Source: Dyadobacter sp. CY347 (GTDB lineage: Bacteria; Bacteroidota; Bacteroidia; Cytophagales; Spirosomataceae). From it: DNA of 64,000 nucleotides. The stretch covers positions 226,836 through 290,835 of the forward strand of contig NZ_JAKFFT010000010.1 in NCBI RefSeq assembly GCF_021502655.1. The letters are read 5' to 3'. The notes beneath the pieces were generated by a model. It saw only the letters and a program-made list of their open reading frames with translations, was not told the DNA's origin and made no database searches. The number at the start of each line of letters is the position of its first letter. Positions within the stretch are counted from its first letter, which is position 1. Position numbers and translations under genes: made by a program. Of this stretch, positions 9,002-18,942 are shown piece by piece.

Positions 9002-10378
9002 TTAGATTGAAATCTGATATTGCAGCACGAATGTTCCTCGGCGCGTGTACGCAGTGAGCTCATTGGCCAACGTGCTGGCTTGGTAGACAGGCCGATTTTC
9101 GTAATTGAGTGAGATCTTGCCGGTATGTCCTTTGATCAGCCAGTTTACACCCACATTATAAACATTCAAAGCATCCTGCAAACGTTCATAATCAGCACGT
9201 TGCAAGGAAACATAAGGCATTAATGTGCCCTGACTCCCTAATAATCCGTCCTTGAATTTATAACCCGCCTGCGCATACACGACGCTCCCTGTCCCAAACA
9301 TCGGGTAAGCATTGCCGTGCGTAGCGCCGACGCCCGGGATCGGTTGCGTAGTGCCCGTCGCTGGGTTCATGATTCCGTTATAACGCAGGTAACCTTTTCC
9401 ATAATCCGTACTGAAATAGCCCAGGTAAGCCGAAACGGCTGTTCCCTTATCTTTATCCAAAGGCATGTCCATGAATGCCGCCACAGACCATAGCGTCATA
9501 TTATTGTAAACCGTATCCGCATTCTCCCTGCGCCAGGTCGCATTTTTTTGAGAGATAATGCCCGCTTCAATGTTCAGGACTTTGCGCTTGCCGAGATAGG
9601 TTCCGGTCATATAACCCGGCGTGGTATTGTCTTCTGTGTCGAAAATGTTGTAAATCAATAAACCCTGGAACTGCTTGTGGTTCTTACGCTGGGCAAAAAC
9701 GGAATTCAAGCCCGGTGCTGGCGGAACGGATCCGTTGGTTTCGACTGGGAAAGGATCCGCAACATCGACGCGGTAATTGAATTTACCAATCTGACCACGG
9801 CTGTAAACACTTAATTTCCTCGAAAACTGGTCAGTCTGATCGACCGTTGCCTGTGCGAAAACAGGGACGTCCATCGTCATAATGGTCCCGATGCTTGGCT
9901 GGGAAAAGCGGGAAAGACCGTTAACAACGGTCAGCCCGCCCCCGAAACCGATAAAGTTGGTCCCTTTTCGCTGCACTTCATATTCTCCCAAAGCATCATG
10001 AAAAAAAGCAGCGATTTTGCGGTTACTGGGCGTTCCGGCATTGTTATAGGAAGGGAATGCGCTAACCTTATTAAAATTGTTCATTCCAAATTGCGTGTAG
10101 AAGAAGATCCTATCGGTAATCTGGCCAAACAGCTGCACACGCGTCCGGCGCAGGCCAATGTCAAAAGTATTGGACTTGGCATCGCCTAAAACAGTCGTTC
10201 CGGGATTGCTTTCATCGAACCGGAGCCAGGTTTGGTTGGTAAAAGTGAATTTGACATAATGTGAGCCGGAATCGTTAAGATTGTAGCGGATATCGTTCCT
10301 AATATTGTCGTCGGATGGCTTCACTTGCGCCATGGTTACGGAAGCGCTGAGCAAGATGAGAGAGAGTACTTTTTTCAT
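9002..10378 (-). CDS. Outer-membrane beta-barrel porin-like protein
   Basis: A 458-residue protein with a cleavable signal peptide (MKKVLSLILLSASVTMAQ). The rest is typical of a 16-18-strand barrel with alternating aromatic and polar residues, for example HYVKFTFTNQTWLRFDESNP and RRTRVQLFGQITDRIFFYTQ. The C-terminal strand ends in an aromatic/hydrophobic residue pattern (GTFVLQYQISI). It resembles the phosphate-selective porin O/P-like family common in Bacteroidota, but the sequence does not reveal the solute. It is divergent from the downstream regulator by only 44 bp, so they may share a control region. Confidence 0.75.
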   Translation of the reverse strand: MKKVLSLILLSASVTMAQVKPSDDNIRNDIRYNLNDSGSHYVKFTFTNQTWLRFDESNPGTTVLGDAKSNTFDIGLRRTRVQLFGQITDRIFFYTQFGMNNFNKVSAFPSYNNAGTPSNRKIAAFFHDALGEYEVQRKGTNFIGFGGGLTVVNGLSRFSQPSIGTIMTMDVPVFAQATVDQTDQFSRKLSVYSRGQIGKFNYRVDVADPFPVETNGSVPPAPGLNSVFAQRKNHKQFQGLLIYNIFDTEDNTTPGYMTGTYLGKRKVLNIEAGIISQKNATWRRENADTVYNNMTLWSVAAFMDMPLDKDKGTAVSAYLGYFSTDYGKGYLRYNGIMNPATGTTQPIPGVGATHGNAYPMFGTGSVVYAQAGYKFKDGLLGSQGTLMPYVSLQRADYERLQDALNVYNVGVNWLIKGHTGKISLNYENRPVYQASTLANELTAYTRRGTFVLQYQISI

Positions 10379-10422
10379 TAATTGACGTTATAGTTTCCAA
10401 TAGCGAATAGCACGTTAAAAAG

Positions 10423-13299
10423 ATGACACACTACCCATTTTTATATTTAACTAAAAATCATAAGGCTGCATTATGGACAGCTTTACTCCTTTTTTTTGTA
10501 ATCATATTCGCCGCAAAGGCACAGGAAACCCCTCCGCTGATCAATTATTCGTCGGCAATTTACAAGGCGCATAATCAGAATTGGGCCATTGACCAGACTT
10601 CCGATCAGATCATTTATGCGGCCAATTCGGATGGCCTTATGGAATACGACGGAGCCGCGTGGAAGCTTTATCCCCTGCCCGACAGGCAAATAGTAAGAAC
10701 CGTACTCTGCGATGAAACCGTTCCGAACACGCTTATGGGCAAAGATTTCAAACAAAATAGTCCCAAAGAGCAACGGATCTATGTCGGCGGCTTTTCGGAG
10801 TTTGGCTATTGGAAAAAAGAATTTGATGGCCAGCTCAGATATCATTCCCTCAGCAAGCGCGCGAACTTCGCCAGCCTGAAAACCGAGGAAATCTGGCACA
10901 TTACCAAAACGCCTACACACATTTACTTCCAGTCCTTTTCCAGGATCTATCGCTATGATGGGCAGAATATTACGGAATTAAGCACGCCGGGTAACTTTAT
11001 GTTTTTAAGATTCGTGCAAAACCGGCTTTTCCTGCCCACAATAGGCAAAGGAATTTATGAGTTGAAAGGGAAGAAATTTGAGAGGTTAGCAGGCACAGAA
11101 CCGCTTTCGGCGGTCATAGTTTCGGCCATTTTGCCTTTTTCCAATGGTCAGATCCTGATCACCACATTCAAACACGGTTTGTTTTTATGGAAAGATGGCG
11201 TGCTGAATCCATGGAAAATCCCGCTTTCGGAAGAGCTCAAAACGAACATTATCAATAGGGCAGTCATGCTCAGGCAGGACAGCAGCCTTGTTTTCGGCAC
11301 AATTCAGTCGGGGGTTTATGTGATTGAAAAAACCGGGAAGCTGAAATATCATTTCAACAAAGAAACCGGGCTTCAAAATAATACGGTTCTGGCGCTCACC
11401 GAGGATCGTCGCAATCAGCTATGGATCGGGCTTGACCAGGGAATTGATATGATCAAAATGTCGTCACCCGTCATTTCATATCAGACCAATGATAATCCGC
11501 TCGGGTCCACATATGCCGCTGCGATCTGGCGGGGCAAATTGTATGTTGGTTCTAACAAAGGTGTATTTGTAAAAAAATGGCTTTCCAATGATCCGTTTCA
11601 ACCTGTTCCCGGCCTGGAAGGTCAGACCTGGAACCTGCAAGTTTTTGATGATCAGCTCCTTTGCGGACATAATGATGCCACTTACCGGATCGACGAAAAT
11701 GGCATTACCAAGCTATCCAACATTACCGGCGGCTGGGTAATGCTGCCCATTCAATCCGGAAATGAATCGCTTTTATTACAAGGTTCTTATAATGGATTGC
11801 ACGTTTACAAAAAGAATAACAATCGGCAATGGGCCTATGCTTATCCAGTAAAAGGCATCCCACCGATCCCGGTGAAGCAGATCGTTCAGGATCAAAAAGG
11901 CGCTTTTTGGCTCGGACATGCATATAAAGGCTTATTTATGGCCAAACTCACCCCTGCCCTGGACTCCGCCTATCAATGGAAAGAATTCAGTGCGCCAGCA
12001 GACTTGCCTGGTGAATTTGCTGTTGAAATTTTGCAATGGAAAAAGCGCTTATATGTTCGCTCGGGCTCCGTTTTTCTCGAACCGGATGCGAACAACAAAC
12101 TGCAAGTCTCCCCGGATTTTGCCCAAAATAATGAAGATGAAGCATTCAAAGTCCGGACAGGCGTGAATGGTGACTGGTTCAAAGTTTTTATAAACAGAAT
12201 TACCTATTACGCTTCGGATAACCAAGTCCATAACCTGCCGCTGGCGCTCATCAGGAACAGCGAAACCATCATTCCCGTGTCCGAAGATTACTATTTTTTC
12301 TGCCTGGATAACGGATATGCGCTTTATAACCGATCGTCCGGCGCAAAAAACATTGAACCGGCAGCTTCGCCCATTGTCAGAAAAGTTGCTAACCTCAGGA
12401 ATTTGTCGCAATCATTCAGTATAACCGGAAAACCGGCGCTCCCGTCAAATGTGCGGTCGTTGCGGATCAACTTCGCATTGCCGGTTTATGGGCAGAGCAC
12501 ACAATATAAATACAGGCTTCGGGGACTTTCGGATCAATGGTCGGAATGGACGGACCAGAATTTTGTGGAGTTTACGAACCTCGAATCGACGAGATACATT
12601 TTTGAAGTTAAAAGCAGCTTGAATGATCGTATAACGGCATATCAGTTCAGTGTTCAGCCTTACTGGCGGGAGACAGTTATTGCCAAAATCATTTTCATTG
12701 CATTGATAGGCCTTGTGTTTGTAGGGCTGATCTTTTACCAGGAAAAACGCCTGCGCAGGCATAGGAACAGGCTAATGCAGGAACAGGAGGAAAAACTGCG
12801 CCAGCAACGCCTCGCCAGTGAAAGGCAGATTATGCAAATCCAGAATGAGAAATTGCAAAGTGATATTCAGGGTAAAAGCCAGCAACTCAGCAACATTGCC
12901 ATTAATGTTGTGCGAAAAAATGAAATCCTGGAAGAGATCCGGGATGAATTAAAACAGGTAAAAGCCGAGATGGGCCAGCAGCTGCCTAACATTCACTATC
13001 AGAAATTATTGAACAGCATTGAGCGAAATGTCGCCGGAAAGGATGATTGGATGCTTTTTGAGCAAAACTTCGACGAAGTCCATGAGCAATTCTTCAAACG
13101 CCTCCGGCAGATCGCTCCCACCATTTCCCCTTCCGAACTTCGCCTTGCGGCATGTCTTCGTATGAACCTCTCGACCAAAGAAATGGCTCCTGTTTTAGGA
13201 ATCTCGATTCGGGGTGTAGAAATAAAGCGCTATCGCCTGCGAAAAAAACTGGAATTAGGCTCAGATGGGAATCTTGTCCAGTTCATGATGGACATTTAA
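10423..13299 (+). CDS. Membrane-spanning propeller/triple-tyrosine sensor with LuxR-type DNA-binding domain
   Basis: A 958-residue one-component regulator. Order: an N-terminal hydrophobic signal segment (about 17-35); a periplasmic two-component-regulator-type beta-propeller (about 45-640, with repeats such as RNQLWIGLDQGIDMI); a Y_Y_Y domain (about 660-735, YKYRLRGLSDQWSEWTDQNF); one transmembrane helix (VIAKIIFIALIGLVFVGLIF, about 750); a cytoplasmic coiled coil rich in Gln/Glu (about 775-860); and a C-terminal helix-turn-helix (LRLAACLRMNLSTKEMAPVL then SIRGVEIKRYRLRKKLELG). No histidine kinase or receiver domain is present, unlike hybrid two-component systems. It lies directly upstream of susC, so it is the likely glycan-responsive activator of the locus. 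That role is inferred from context and from hybrid systems of similar sensor architecture. Confidence 0.88.
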   Translation: MTHYPFLYLTKNHKAALWTALLLFFVIIFAAKAQETPPLINYSSAIYKAHNQNWAIDQTSDQIIYAANSDGLMEYDGAAWKLYPLPDRQIVRTVLCDETVPNTLMGKDFKQNSPKEQRIYVGGFSEFGYWKKEFDGQLRYHSLSKRANFASLKTEEIWHITKTPTHIYFQSFSRIYRYDGQNITELSTPGNFMFLRFVQNRLFLPTIGKGIYELKGKKFERLAGTEPLSAVIVSAILPFSNGQILITTFKHGLFLWKDGVLNPWKIPLSEELKTNIINRAVMLRQDSSLVFGTIQSGVYVIEKTGKLKYHFNKETGLQNNTVLALTEDRRNQLWIGLDQGIDMIKMSSPVISYQTNDNPLGSTYAAAIWRGKLYVGSNKGVFVKKWLSNDPFQPVPGLEGQTWNLQVFDDQLLCGHNDATYRIDENGITKLSNITGGWVMLPIQSGNESLLLQGSYNGLHVYKKNNNRQWAYAYPVKGIPPIPVKQIVQDQKGAFWLGHAYKGLFMAKLTPALDSAYQWKEFSAPADLPGEFAVEILQWKKRLYVRSGSVFLEPDANNKLQVSPDFAQNNEDEAFKVRTGVNGDWFKVFINRITYYASDNQVHNLPLALIRNSETIIPVSEDYYFFCLDNGYALYNRSSGAKNIEPAASPIVRKVANLRNLSQSFSITGKPALPSNVRSLRINFALPVYGQSTQYKYRLRGLSDQWSEWTDQNFVEFTNLESTRYIFEVKSSLNDRITAYQFSVQPYWRETVIAKIIFIALIGLVFVGLIFYQEKRLRRHRNRLMQEQEEKLRQQRLASERQIMQIQNEKLQSDIQGKSQQLSNIAINVVRKNEILEEIRDELKQVKAEMGQQLPNIHYQKLLNSIERNVAGKDDWMLFEQNFDEVHEQFFKRLRQIAPTISPSELRLAACLRMNLSTKEMAPVLGISIRGVEIKRYRLRKKLELGSDGNLVQFMMDI

Positions 13300-13361
13300 G
13301 CCCATTGTACTAATCTCCGATGAACCTTCTTTATTACCAATTATCCTTGCATTATTCTCAT

Positions 13362-13381
13362 TGATGTAGTTGTGATGTAGT
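13362..13381 (+). promoter_or_regulatory. Direct-repeat candidate operator upstream of susC
   Basis: TGATGTAGT occurs twice with an 11-base period (13362-13370 and 13373-13381), i.e. one helical turn apart. It ends 6 bases before the TTTG -33-like element of the susC promoter. Position and helical phasing fit a binding site for an activator, plausibly the regulator encoded just upstream. This is inference from sequence only. Confidence 0.45.
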
Positions 13382-13387
13382 CCTTTA

Positions 13388-13420
13388 TTTGATTCCTGGT
13401 TGTCTTGGAACTTAAATTTG
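13388..13420 (+). promoter_or_regulatory. Bacteroidota-type promoter of susC
   Basis: TTTG (13388-13391), 21 bases, then TAAATTTG (13413-13420), matching the -33 TTTG / -7 TAnnTTTG consensus. Expected transcription start is near 13427, leaving a leader of about 42 bases before the susC ATG at 13469. Confidence 0.6.
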
Positions 13421-13468
13421 AAGACAATTAAATCTTATAATAATTCAATCAACCAAATTATAACCTAA

Positions 13469-16400
13469 ATGAAAACTATTGTACGATTATTGTACATGAT
13501 GGTTTTCCTGTCTGTCAGCTTCGTTTGCTATGGACAGGAAATTAGTGTGTCAGGGAAAGTTACGGCTGGTGCTGACGGCTCCATCCTTCCCGGAGCCAGT
13601 GTTCTCATAAAAGGAACAACTACGGGAGTTCCGACCGATGCCGAGGGGAATTTTGCGATTTCGGTTCCTTCACCGCAATCAGTTCTGGTTTTCTCGATGA
13701 TCGGAATGACGGCGCAGGAAGTTACTGTTGGGACACAAACGACGATTAATGTGGCGTTGGTAGAGGACGCGAAAGCGCTGGGTGAGGTTGTCGTGATCGG
13801 ATATGGTACGGCCAGTAAAAGAGACCTTACCGGATCTATTGTAACGATTAAAGGCGCTGAGATCGCTGATAAGCCTTCCGCTAACCCCATTACATCATTG
13901 CAGGGAAAAGTGGCTGGTTTGTCTGTTGTAAACTCAGGACGCCCTGGCGAAGAACCGGATGTGCGGATCAGGGGAACGAACTCGATCAATGGTGTGAAGC
14001 CTGTCTACATTGTGGACGGGATTTTGAATGACAACATTAACTTCATTAACCCCGCTGATATTGAGTCTATTGAGGTTTTGAAAGACCCATCATCACTGGC
14101 CATTTTCGGGGTAAGAGGTGCGAATGGTGCCATCGCCGTCACCACGAAAAAAGCCAAAGCGGGCCAGCTGAATGTTAATTTCAACTCGTCCGTCGGTTTC
14201 AAGCAAGTTGCCGACCGAATTAGCATGACCAACGCGGCCCAGTTCAAAGAGCTTTACAATGAACAGCTCGCAAACCAGGGCAGTGCGCCATATAATTACA
14301 CCAACTGGACCGGCGACACGGATTGGCAGGATCAGATTTTCCAGAGCGGTTTCCTGAACTACAACAACGTTAGCATATCAGGCGCGACAGAAAAAAACCG
14401 CTTCTATATGGGCATTGGAACTGTGCAGGAGGAAGGAAACATCAAGCATGAAAAATACGGAAAACTGACGCTGAACATTAATGACGAACTTCAAGTCAAC
14501 AAAAACCTGAAATTCGGGCTTACGTTCAGCAGTTACCGCGCTACGCCTTTTGGTGATAAAAAGAAAAACGTGGGCGGCGCAATTCTCGCGGCTCCTATTG
14601 CACCGATTTTCAACGACCAATATGGCCTTTATCATACATTGCCCGATTTCCAGCGTGCGCAGGTGAACAACCCGCTTGTTGACGTAGAATTACAGAAACG
14701 CACAGAAATTCTAAGGGAATACCGCGCTGTCGGAAGCATTTATGGCGAACTTACTTTCCTGAAAGACTTCACATTCAGGGCATCGTTGTATGCGGATTAC
14801 GGTTTCAACACTATTCGCAACTATCAGCCACTTGTGAACACATATAATCCGGAGATTGTAGGTGATGACAAAACGGATGCCGTTGTAAGACAAACAGTTG
14901 TCAACCAGAAGCAGAACATTTTCCCGAAGCTTCAACAGGATTATTTGCTGACCTATAAAAAAGCTTTTGGAGACCACGACCTGACGGTTTTGGGCGGTAT
15001 AACCACTTATTACAGAGGTTTTGAAGAAACTGCCTCCACAGTAAGACAAGGAAGCAGCTTTGCCATTCCGAATGATCCGCGTTTCTGGTATACGGATAAT
15101 GTTGGTGATGCAGCAACAAGAACTGGCTCTGGTTCTGCCTGGGAATCAGCAACATTGTCATATTTAGGACGTATCCTTTACAATTACAAAAGCAAATATC
15201 TGGTTAATGCATCTTATCGGAAAGATGGAAGTTCTGCTTTCCTCGGCAAAGGCAGATGGCAGGATTTCGGCGCAGTTGGTCTGGGATGGGTTGTTAGTGA
15301 AGAGGATTTCTTCAAAAACCAAAGTGTTTTCGATTACCTGAAAGTGAAAGGATCTTACGGTATTTTAGGTAACCAAAATATTGACGATAAATATCGTTAC
15401 CCCGCCTACCCTACGCTTACGGCTGCCAATTCAGGCGTTTTTGGAGATAATATCGTAGCAGGACTTCAAAACGAATACATTGCCGATCCGAATCTGCATT
15501 GGGAAAAAGTGCTTGCATACGAAGGTGGCGTGGAGTTCAATATGCTGAAAAATCGATTAACGGTTGAAGCGAACTATTATAACAAACTTACAAAAGACAT
15601 TCTGGTGCTGGTGCCCGGAATAGCAGGCACAATTCCTGGTCTAAGCAATCTTGGTGAAGTTAAAAACCATGGATTTGAATTCGCTGCAACCTGGAACCAG
15701 GACGTTACAGACGATTTCTCCTACTCGATCAGCGGTAATTTAACCACCATCAAAAACAAGGTTCAGAAGCTATCCACCAAGGGCTATGACATTATCAATG
15801 GTGCTTCACGGACAACGGAAGGCTTCCCGATCGGTTATTTCTGGGGCTATGTGCATGACGGGATTTACCAGTCGGAAGCTGAATTCATCAAATCTCCGGT
15901 AAGCTCGATTGGGGAAGTTTCACCGGGCGACATTAAATATAAGGATGTAAATGGTGACGGTTTTATCACAGAAGCGGACAGAACATTAATCGGGAACCCA
16001 ACACCTGATTTCACCTACGGAGCGTCTGTTTCTGCGAGATACAAAGGATTTGATATGGGCGTTGATCTCAACGGTGTTTATGGAAACGAGATATTCCGTC
16101 AATGGAACCGTGGCACGTTCGCCCAATTCAATTACCAGACCGAAAGAATGGATCGCTGGAACGGGCCGGGCACTTCCAATTGGGAGCCGGTTTTGAACAC
16201 TTCACGCGCCAATAACTATCTGCCTTCGTCGTACTGGATCGAAGACGGCAGCTTCTTCCGGATCAGGAATGTGCAGCTCGGTTACAATTTCTCATCACAG
16301 ACGCTGAAAAGCCTGCGATTGAAATCCTTACGCCTGTATGTGAATGCGCAAAACCTGAAAACATTTACCAACAGCACTGGATTTACACCCGAAATCGGCG

Positions 16401-16483
16401 GTAATACAACTGCTTTCGGTGTGGACAACGGGACTTATCCTGTGCCAGTCATTTACACATTCGGCATCAACCTGAATTTCTAA
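13469..16483 (+). CDS. SusC/RagA-family TonB-linked outer-membrane transporter
   Basis: A 1,004-residue TonB-dependent transporter that pairs with a SusD lipoprotein to import oligosaccharides. Order: signal peptide (about 1-22), carboxypeptidase-regulatory-like domain (about 25-105, ISVSGKVTAGADGSILPGAS), the SusC box around LGEVVVIGYGTASKRDLTGS, plug domain (about 120-230, with PVYIVDGILNDN), then a 22-strand barrel to the C-terminus (VIYTFGINLNF). The length is normal. It is the first gene of a five-gene cluster and the SusD gene follows after 20 bp. The substrate is inferred from the GH144 enzymes downstream to be beta-1,2-glucan-derived. Confidence 0.95.
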   Translation: MKTIVRLLYMMVFLSVSFVCYGQEISVSGKVTAGADGSILPGASVLIKGTTTGVPTDAEGNFAISVPSPQSVLVFSMIGMTAQEVTVGTQTTINVALVEDAKALGEVVVIGYGTASKRDLTGSIVTIKGAEIADKPSANPITSLQGKVAGLSVVNSGRPGEEPDVRIRGTNSINGVKPVYIVDGILNDNINFINPADIESIEVLKDPSSLAIFGVRGANGAIAVTTKKAKAGQLNVNFNSSVGFKQVADRISMTNAAQFKELYNEQLANQGSAPYNYTNWTGDTDWQDQIFQSGFLNYNNVSISGATEKNRFYMGIGTVQEEGNIKHEKYGKLTLNINDELQVNKNLKFGLTFSSYRATPFGDKKKNVGGAILAAPIAPIFNDQYGLYHTLPDFQRAQVNNPLVDVELQKRTEILREYRAVGSIYGELTFLKDFTFRASLYADYGFNTIRNYQPLVNTYNPEIVGDDKTDAVVRQTVVNQKQNIFPKLQQDYLLTYKKAFGDHDLTVLGGITTYYRGFEETASTVRQGSSFAIPNDPRFWYTDNVGDAATRTGSGSAWESATLSYLGRILYNYKSKYLVNASYRKDGSSAFLGKGRWQDFGAVGLGWVVSEEDFFKNQSVFDYLKVKGSYGILGNQNIDDKYRYPAYPTLTAANSGVFGDNIVAGLQNEYIADPNLHWEKVLAYEGGVEFNMLKNRLTVEANYYNKLTKDILVLVPGIAGTIPGLSNLGEVKNHGFEFAATWNQDVTDDFSYSISGNLTTIKNKVQKLSTKGYDIINGASRTTEGFPIGYFWGYVHDGIYQSEAEFIKSPVSSIGEVSPGDIKYKDVNGDGFITEADRTLIGNPTPDFTYGASVSARYKGFDMGVDLNGVYGNEIFRQWNRGTFAQFNYQTERMDRWNGPGTSNWEPVLNTSRANNYLPSSYWIEDGSFFRIRNVQLGYNFSSQTLKSLRLKSLRLYVNAQNLKTFTNSTGFTPEIGGNTTAFGVDNGTYPVPVIYTFGINLNF

Positions 16484-16503
16484 AAATCTTATCTCATTGA
16501 AAT

Positions 16504-18006
16504 ATGAAAAGTGCATTCATAAATAAAATCTCTATTCTGACGGTTTTCAGCCTGCTGGTTCTGTCGGGTTGCAGCGACTTCCTGGATCGCGAGCCTTTGG
16601 GACGATATGTCGAAAAGGACATTCCCGCAGGATCATTTGACAGCCAGGTTTTTGGTGTATATGCCAAAATGCGCGCCTTCGGTGTTTCTTCCATGCCTTA
16701 CCTGGCCATCCATAATTTCCGCTCGGATGATGCCGATAAGGGCAGCTCAACTACGGATGGCGTTGGGCAGGAAAGCTTCTATGACAACTTTCAATACACC
16801 CAGGACGAATGGCTGCTAAACAGCTATTGGTCTGACCATTACGCATTGATTATCGCTGCTAATGCAGTGATCTCTGACATTGATTCCGTGGGTGCTCAGG
16901 ATGCAGGAACAATGGTTAATAAGGCCGAAGCGAAGTTTATGCGTGCAAATGCCTACTTCAACCTGGCCAGAACTTATGGTGATGTTCCAAAAATCGATTT
17001 CAAAGTGCGTGAATCTTCTGAGGCGAACATTCCTAAATCTCCTGTGGCTGAAATATTTACGCTTATTGATTCTGACTTGACAGAGGCGTCTGCACTGCTT
17101 CCGGTTTCCTGGGAATCCAAATACATTGGCAGGCTTACCAGCGGCACGGCTCATGCATTGCACGCAAAAACACACTTGTGGCGCAAAAACTGGCCTGCTG
17201 CACTGGCAGCGGCAAAACAGGTGATTTCATCCGGCAAATATTCCCTGGTAAGCGACTATGCGGGCATTTTCCGGGAAACGGGTGAGAACAATTCGGAGTC
17301 TGTATTTGAATTACAAGCATTTTATTCCATTACACAAACCTCATTGGGCATTGAAAACGCCATGCATCAGGGTGTTAGGGGATCAGGAGCATGGGATTTG
17401 GGATGGGGCTGGAATACGCCGAACAAGTCATTGGCCGATGCATTTGAAAAAGGTGACCCAAGAAAAGATGCTACTCTGCTTTATTCGGGACAGGTGAATA
17501 CGCCTTATAATGAAAATGTGCCGCCTGCTACAACGAGTATTCCAAGAGCATATTGGAATAAAAAAGCATATACAAATCCTGCGACGAGAGAGGCAACCGC
17601 AAGCCGCTTCGGACAATGGATGAATGTCCGCATTATCCGTTATGCCGATGTGCTGCTGATGGCAGCCGAAGCTGCAAACGAAGTGGGGGGCGAGCAAAAT
17701 ATTACGGATGCGCTGGCATGGCTGGAAATGGTCCGTGGCCGTGCACGTGGGACGAATCCTGCTATTTTACCAAAAATTGTCACCAGAAATCAGGTGCAGC
17801 TTAGAAATGCGATCCGTCAGGAACGACGTGTGGAGCTGGGGATGGAGAATGAGCGGTTTTTTGACATTGTCCGGTGGGGAATCGCGGCGGACGTTTTGCA
17901 TGCTGCCGGTAAAAATCTTTACCAAAACCGTCATCGCTATCTGCCGATCCCTCGTCCGGAAATTGATAAATCGGGTGGTGTCTTAGTTCAAAATCCTGAA
18001 TATTAA
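16504..18006 (+). CDS. SusD/RagB-family outer-membrane lipoprotein
   Basis: A 500-residue surface lipoprotein that caps the SusC barrel and binds glycan. It has a signal peptide with lipobox (LLVLSGCSDFLDREPLG, Cys at about 23) and helical TPR-like repeats. The C-terminus is typical of SusD (ELGMENERFFDIVRWGIA then NRHRYLPIPRPEIDKSGG). Length and the LDREPLG motif after the lipidated Cys are standard for the family. It lies 20 bp after susC, and its stop overlaps a possible upstream ATG of the next gene, consistent with one transcript. Confidence 0.95.
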   Translation: MKSAFINKISILTVFSLLVLSGCSDFLDREPLGRYVEKDIPAGSFDSQVFGVYAKMRAFGVSSMPYLAIHNFRSDDADKGSSTTDGVGQESFYDNFQYTQDEWLLNSYWSDHYALIIAANAVISDIDSVGAQDAGTMVNKAEAKFMRANAYFNLARTYGDVPKIDFKVRESSEANIPKSPVAEIFTLIDSDLTEASALLPVSWESKYIGRLTSGTAHALHAKTHLWRKNWPAALAAAKQVISSGKYSLVSDYAGIFRETGENNSESVFELQAFYSITQTSLGIENAMHQGVRGSGAWDLGWGWNTPNKSLADAFEKGDPRKDATLLYSGQVNTPYNENVPPATTSIPRAYWNKKAYTNPATREATASRFGQWMNVRIIRYADVLLMAAEAANEVGGEQNITDALAWLEMVRGRARGTNPAILPKIVTRNQVQLRNAIRQERRVELGMENERFFDIVRWGIAADVLHAAGKNLYQNRHRYLPIPRPEIDKSGGVLVQNPEY

Positions 18007-18053
18007 TGCAGCGGTTTTCCTGCAATTTTTTGATCACTATTAATCGCATTGAA

Positions 18054-18881
18054 ATGAAAAATATAATATCGCGGCTATGGTTCCTGGGTTTGGCCATATG
18101 CATCTTTTCATGTCAGAATTTTGAAAGGCCCGAGCTGGTCCTGGTTTCTGACGATGATCCGTCCTTTAACGGGCCGCTGCAACGGTTATGGGCTTTTGAA
18201 GGCGTTGCGACCGATAGCATCTGGGGCAGCCGCGGCGTTGCAAACGGCGTTTCCTATGTAGAGGGCGTCAGCGGAAAAGCCTACCAGGGCTCTGCCAGCG
18301 GACAAATTGAATATGCTTCTGCGGGCAAGCTCGCAACGATGGAAAGCTTCACCATTGCTTTCTGGATGAACACAGAAAAACACGATGGCGGTGCGCAAAG
18401 TGTGTTTATGCTCCCGAATACCGAAGATTTTTGGGGAAACACCTTCATGCTTATTGAAGGAAATACTTCTAAAAGTGACTCGATGCTTGTGAAATTCAAT
18501 TTCGCAGGAAACTGGATCACATTTGACGGGACAAAAAATGCGAATGGCTTGAATAAGTGGCCAAATGCATATGGCAAATGGAAGCACGTTGCGTACACAT
18601 ATGATGGAACAACTTCAAAATTTGCAGCTTATGTGGACGGACAGAAACTAGCTCTTGCCGAATCCGTAACCAACATTATGAAAGACAAACAGCCTTTCGG
18701 ACCGTTGAAAATGACTAATGCTTCGAAATTTGTGCTGGGTGGATTTCAGCAGCACATTGGCATAAAAGCGCCTGCGGATGCCTGGATGCTGCATTATACA
18801 GGAAAACTGGACCAGTTCAGGGTTTATACAAAAGCATTGACTGACGCTGAGATCACAGAAATCTTCACGAAGAAAATGTAA
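18054..18881 (+). CDS. LamG/concanavalin-like lectin lipoprotein, probable surface glycan-binding protein
   Basis: I choose the ATG at 18054, which gives a lipoprotein signal (MKNIISRLWFLGLAICIFSC, Cys 20); an upstream in-frame ATG at 18006 lacks that form. The mature protein has one LamG-like jelly-roll domain (about residues 45-270) with the conserved phrases SFTIAFWMNTEKHDGG, GKWKHVAYTYDGTTSKFAAY and KLDQFRVYTKALTDAEI. No catalytic glycosidase motif is visible. Its place right after SusD, where SusE/SusF-like proteins are often found, suggests a surface glycan-binding protein. The ligand is inferred from the neighbouring enzymes. Confidence 0.8.
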   Translation: MKNIISRLWFLGLAICIFSCQNFERPELVLVSDDDPSFNGPLQRLWAFEGVATDSIWGSRGVANGVSYVEGVSGKAYQGSASGQIEYASAGKLATMESFTIAFWMNTEKHDGGAQSVFMLPNTEDFWGNTFMLIEGNTSKSDSMLVKFNFAGNWITFDGTKNANGLNKWPNAYGKWKHVAYTYDGTTSKFAAYVDGQKLALAESVTNIMKDKQPFGPLKMTNASKFVLGGFQQHIGIKAPADAWMLHYTGKLDQFRVYTKALTDAEITEIFTKKM

Positions 18882-18887
18882 TGTTAG

Positions 18888-18923
18888 CGGGAGAGAAGCT
18901 TCGTAAACTTCTCTCCCGTTTTT
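18888..18923 (+). terminator. Intrinsic terminator after the LamG gene
   Basis: CGGGAGAGAAG (18888-18898) pairs perfectly with CTTCTCTCCCG (18908-18918), followed by TTTTTC. It lies between the susCD-lectin genes and the two glucanase genes, so readthrough or a separate promoter is needed for the enzymes. Confidence 0.85.
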
Positions 18924-18942
18924 CTATTCAAATCTGTATATC

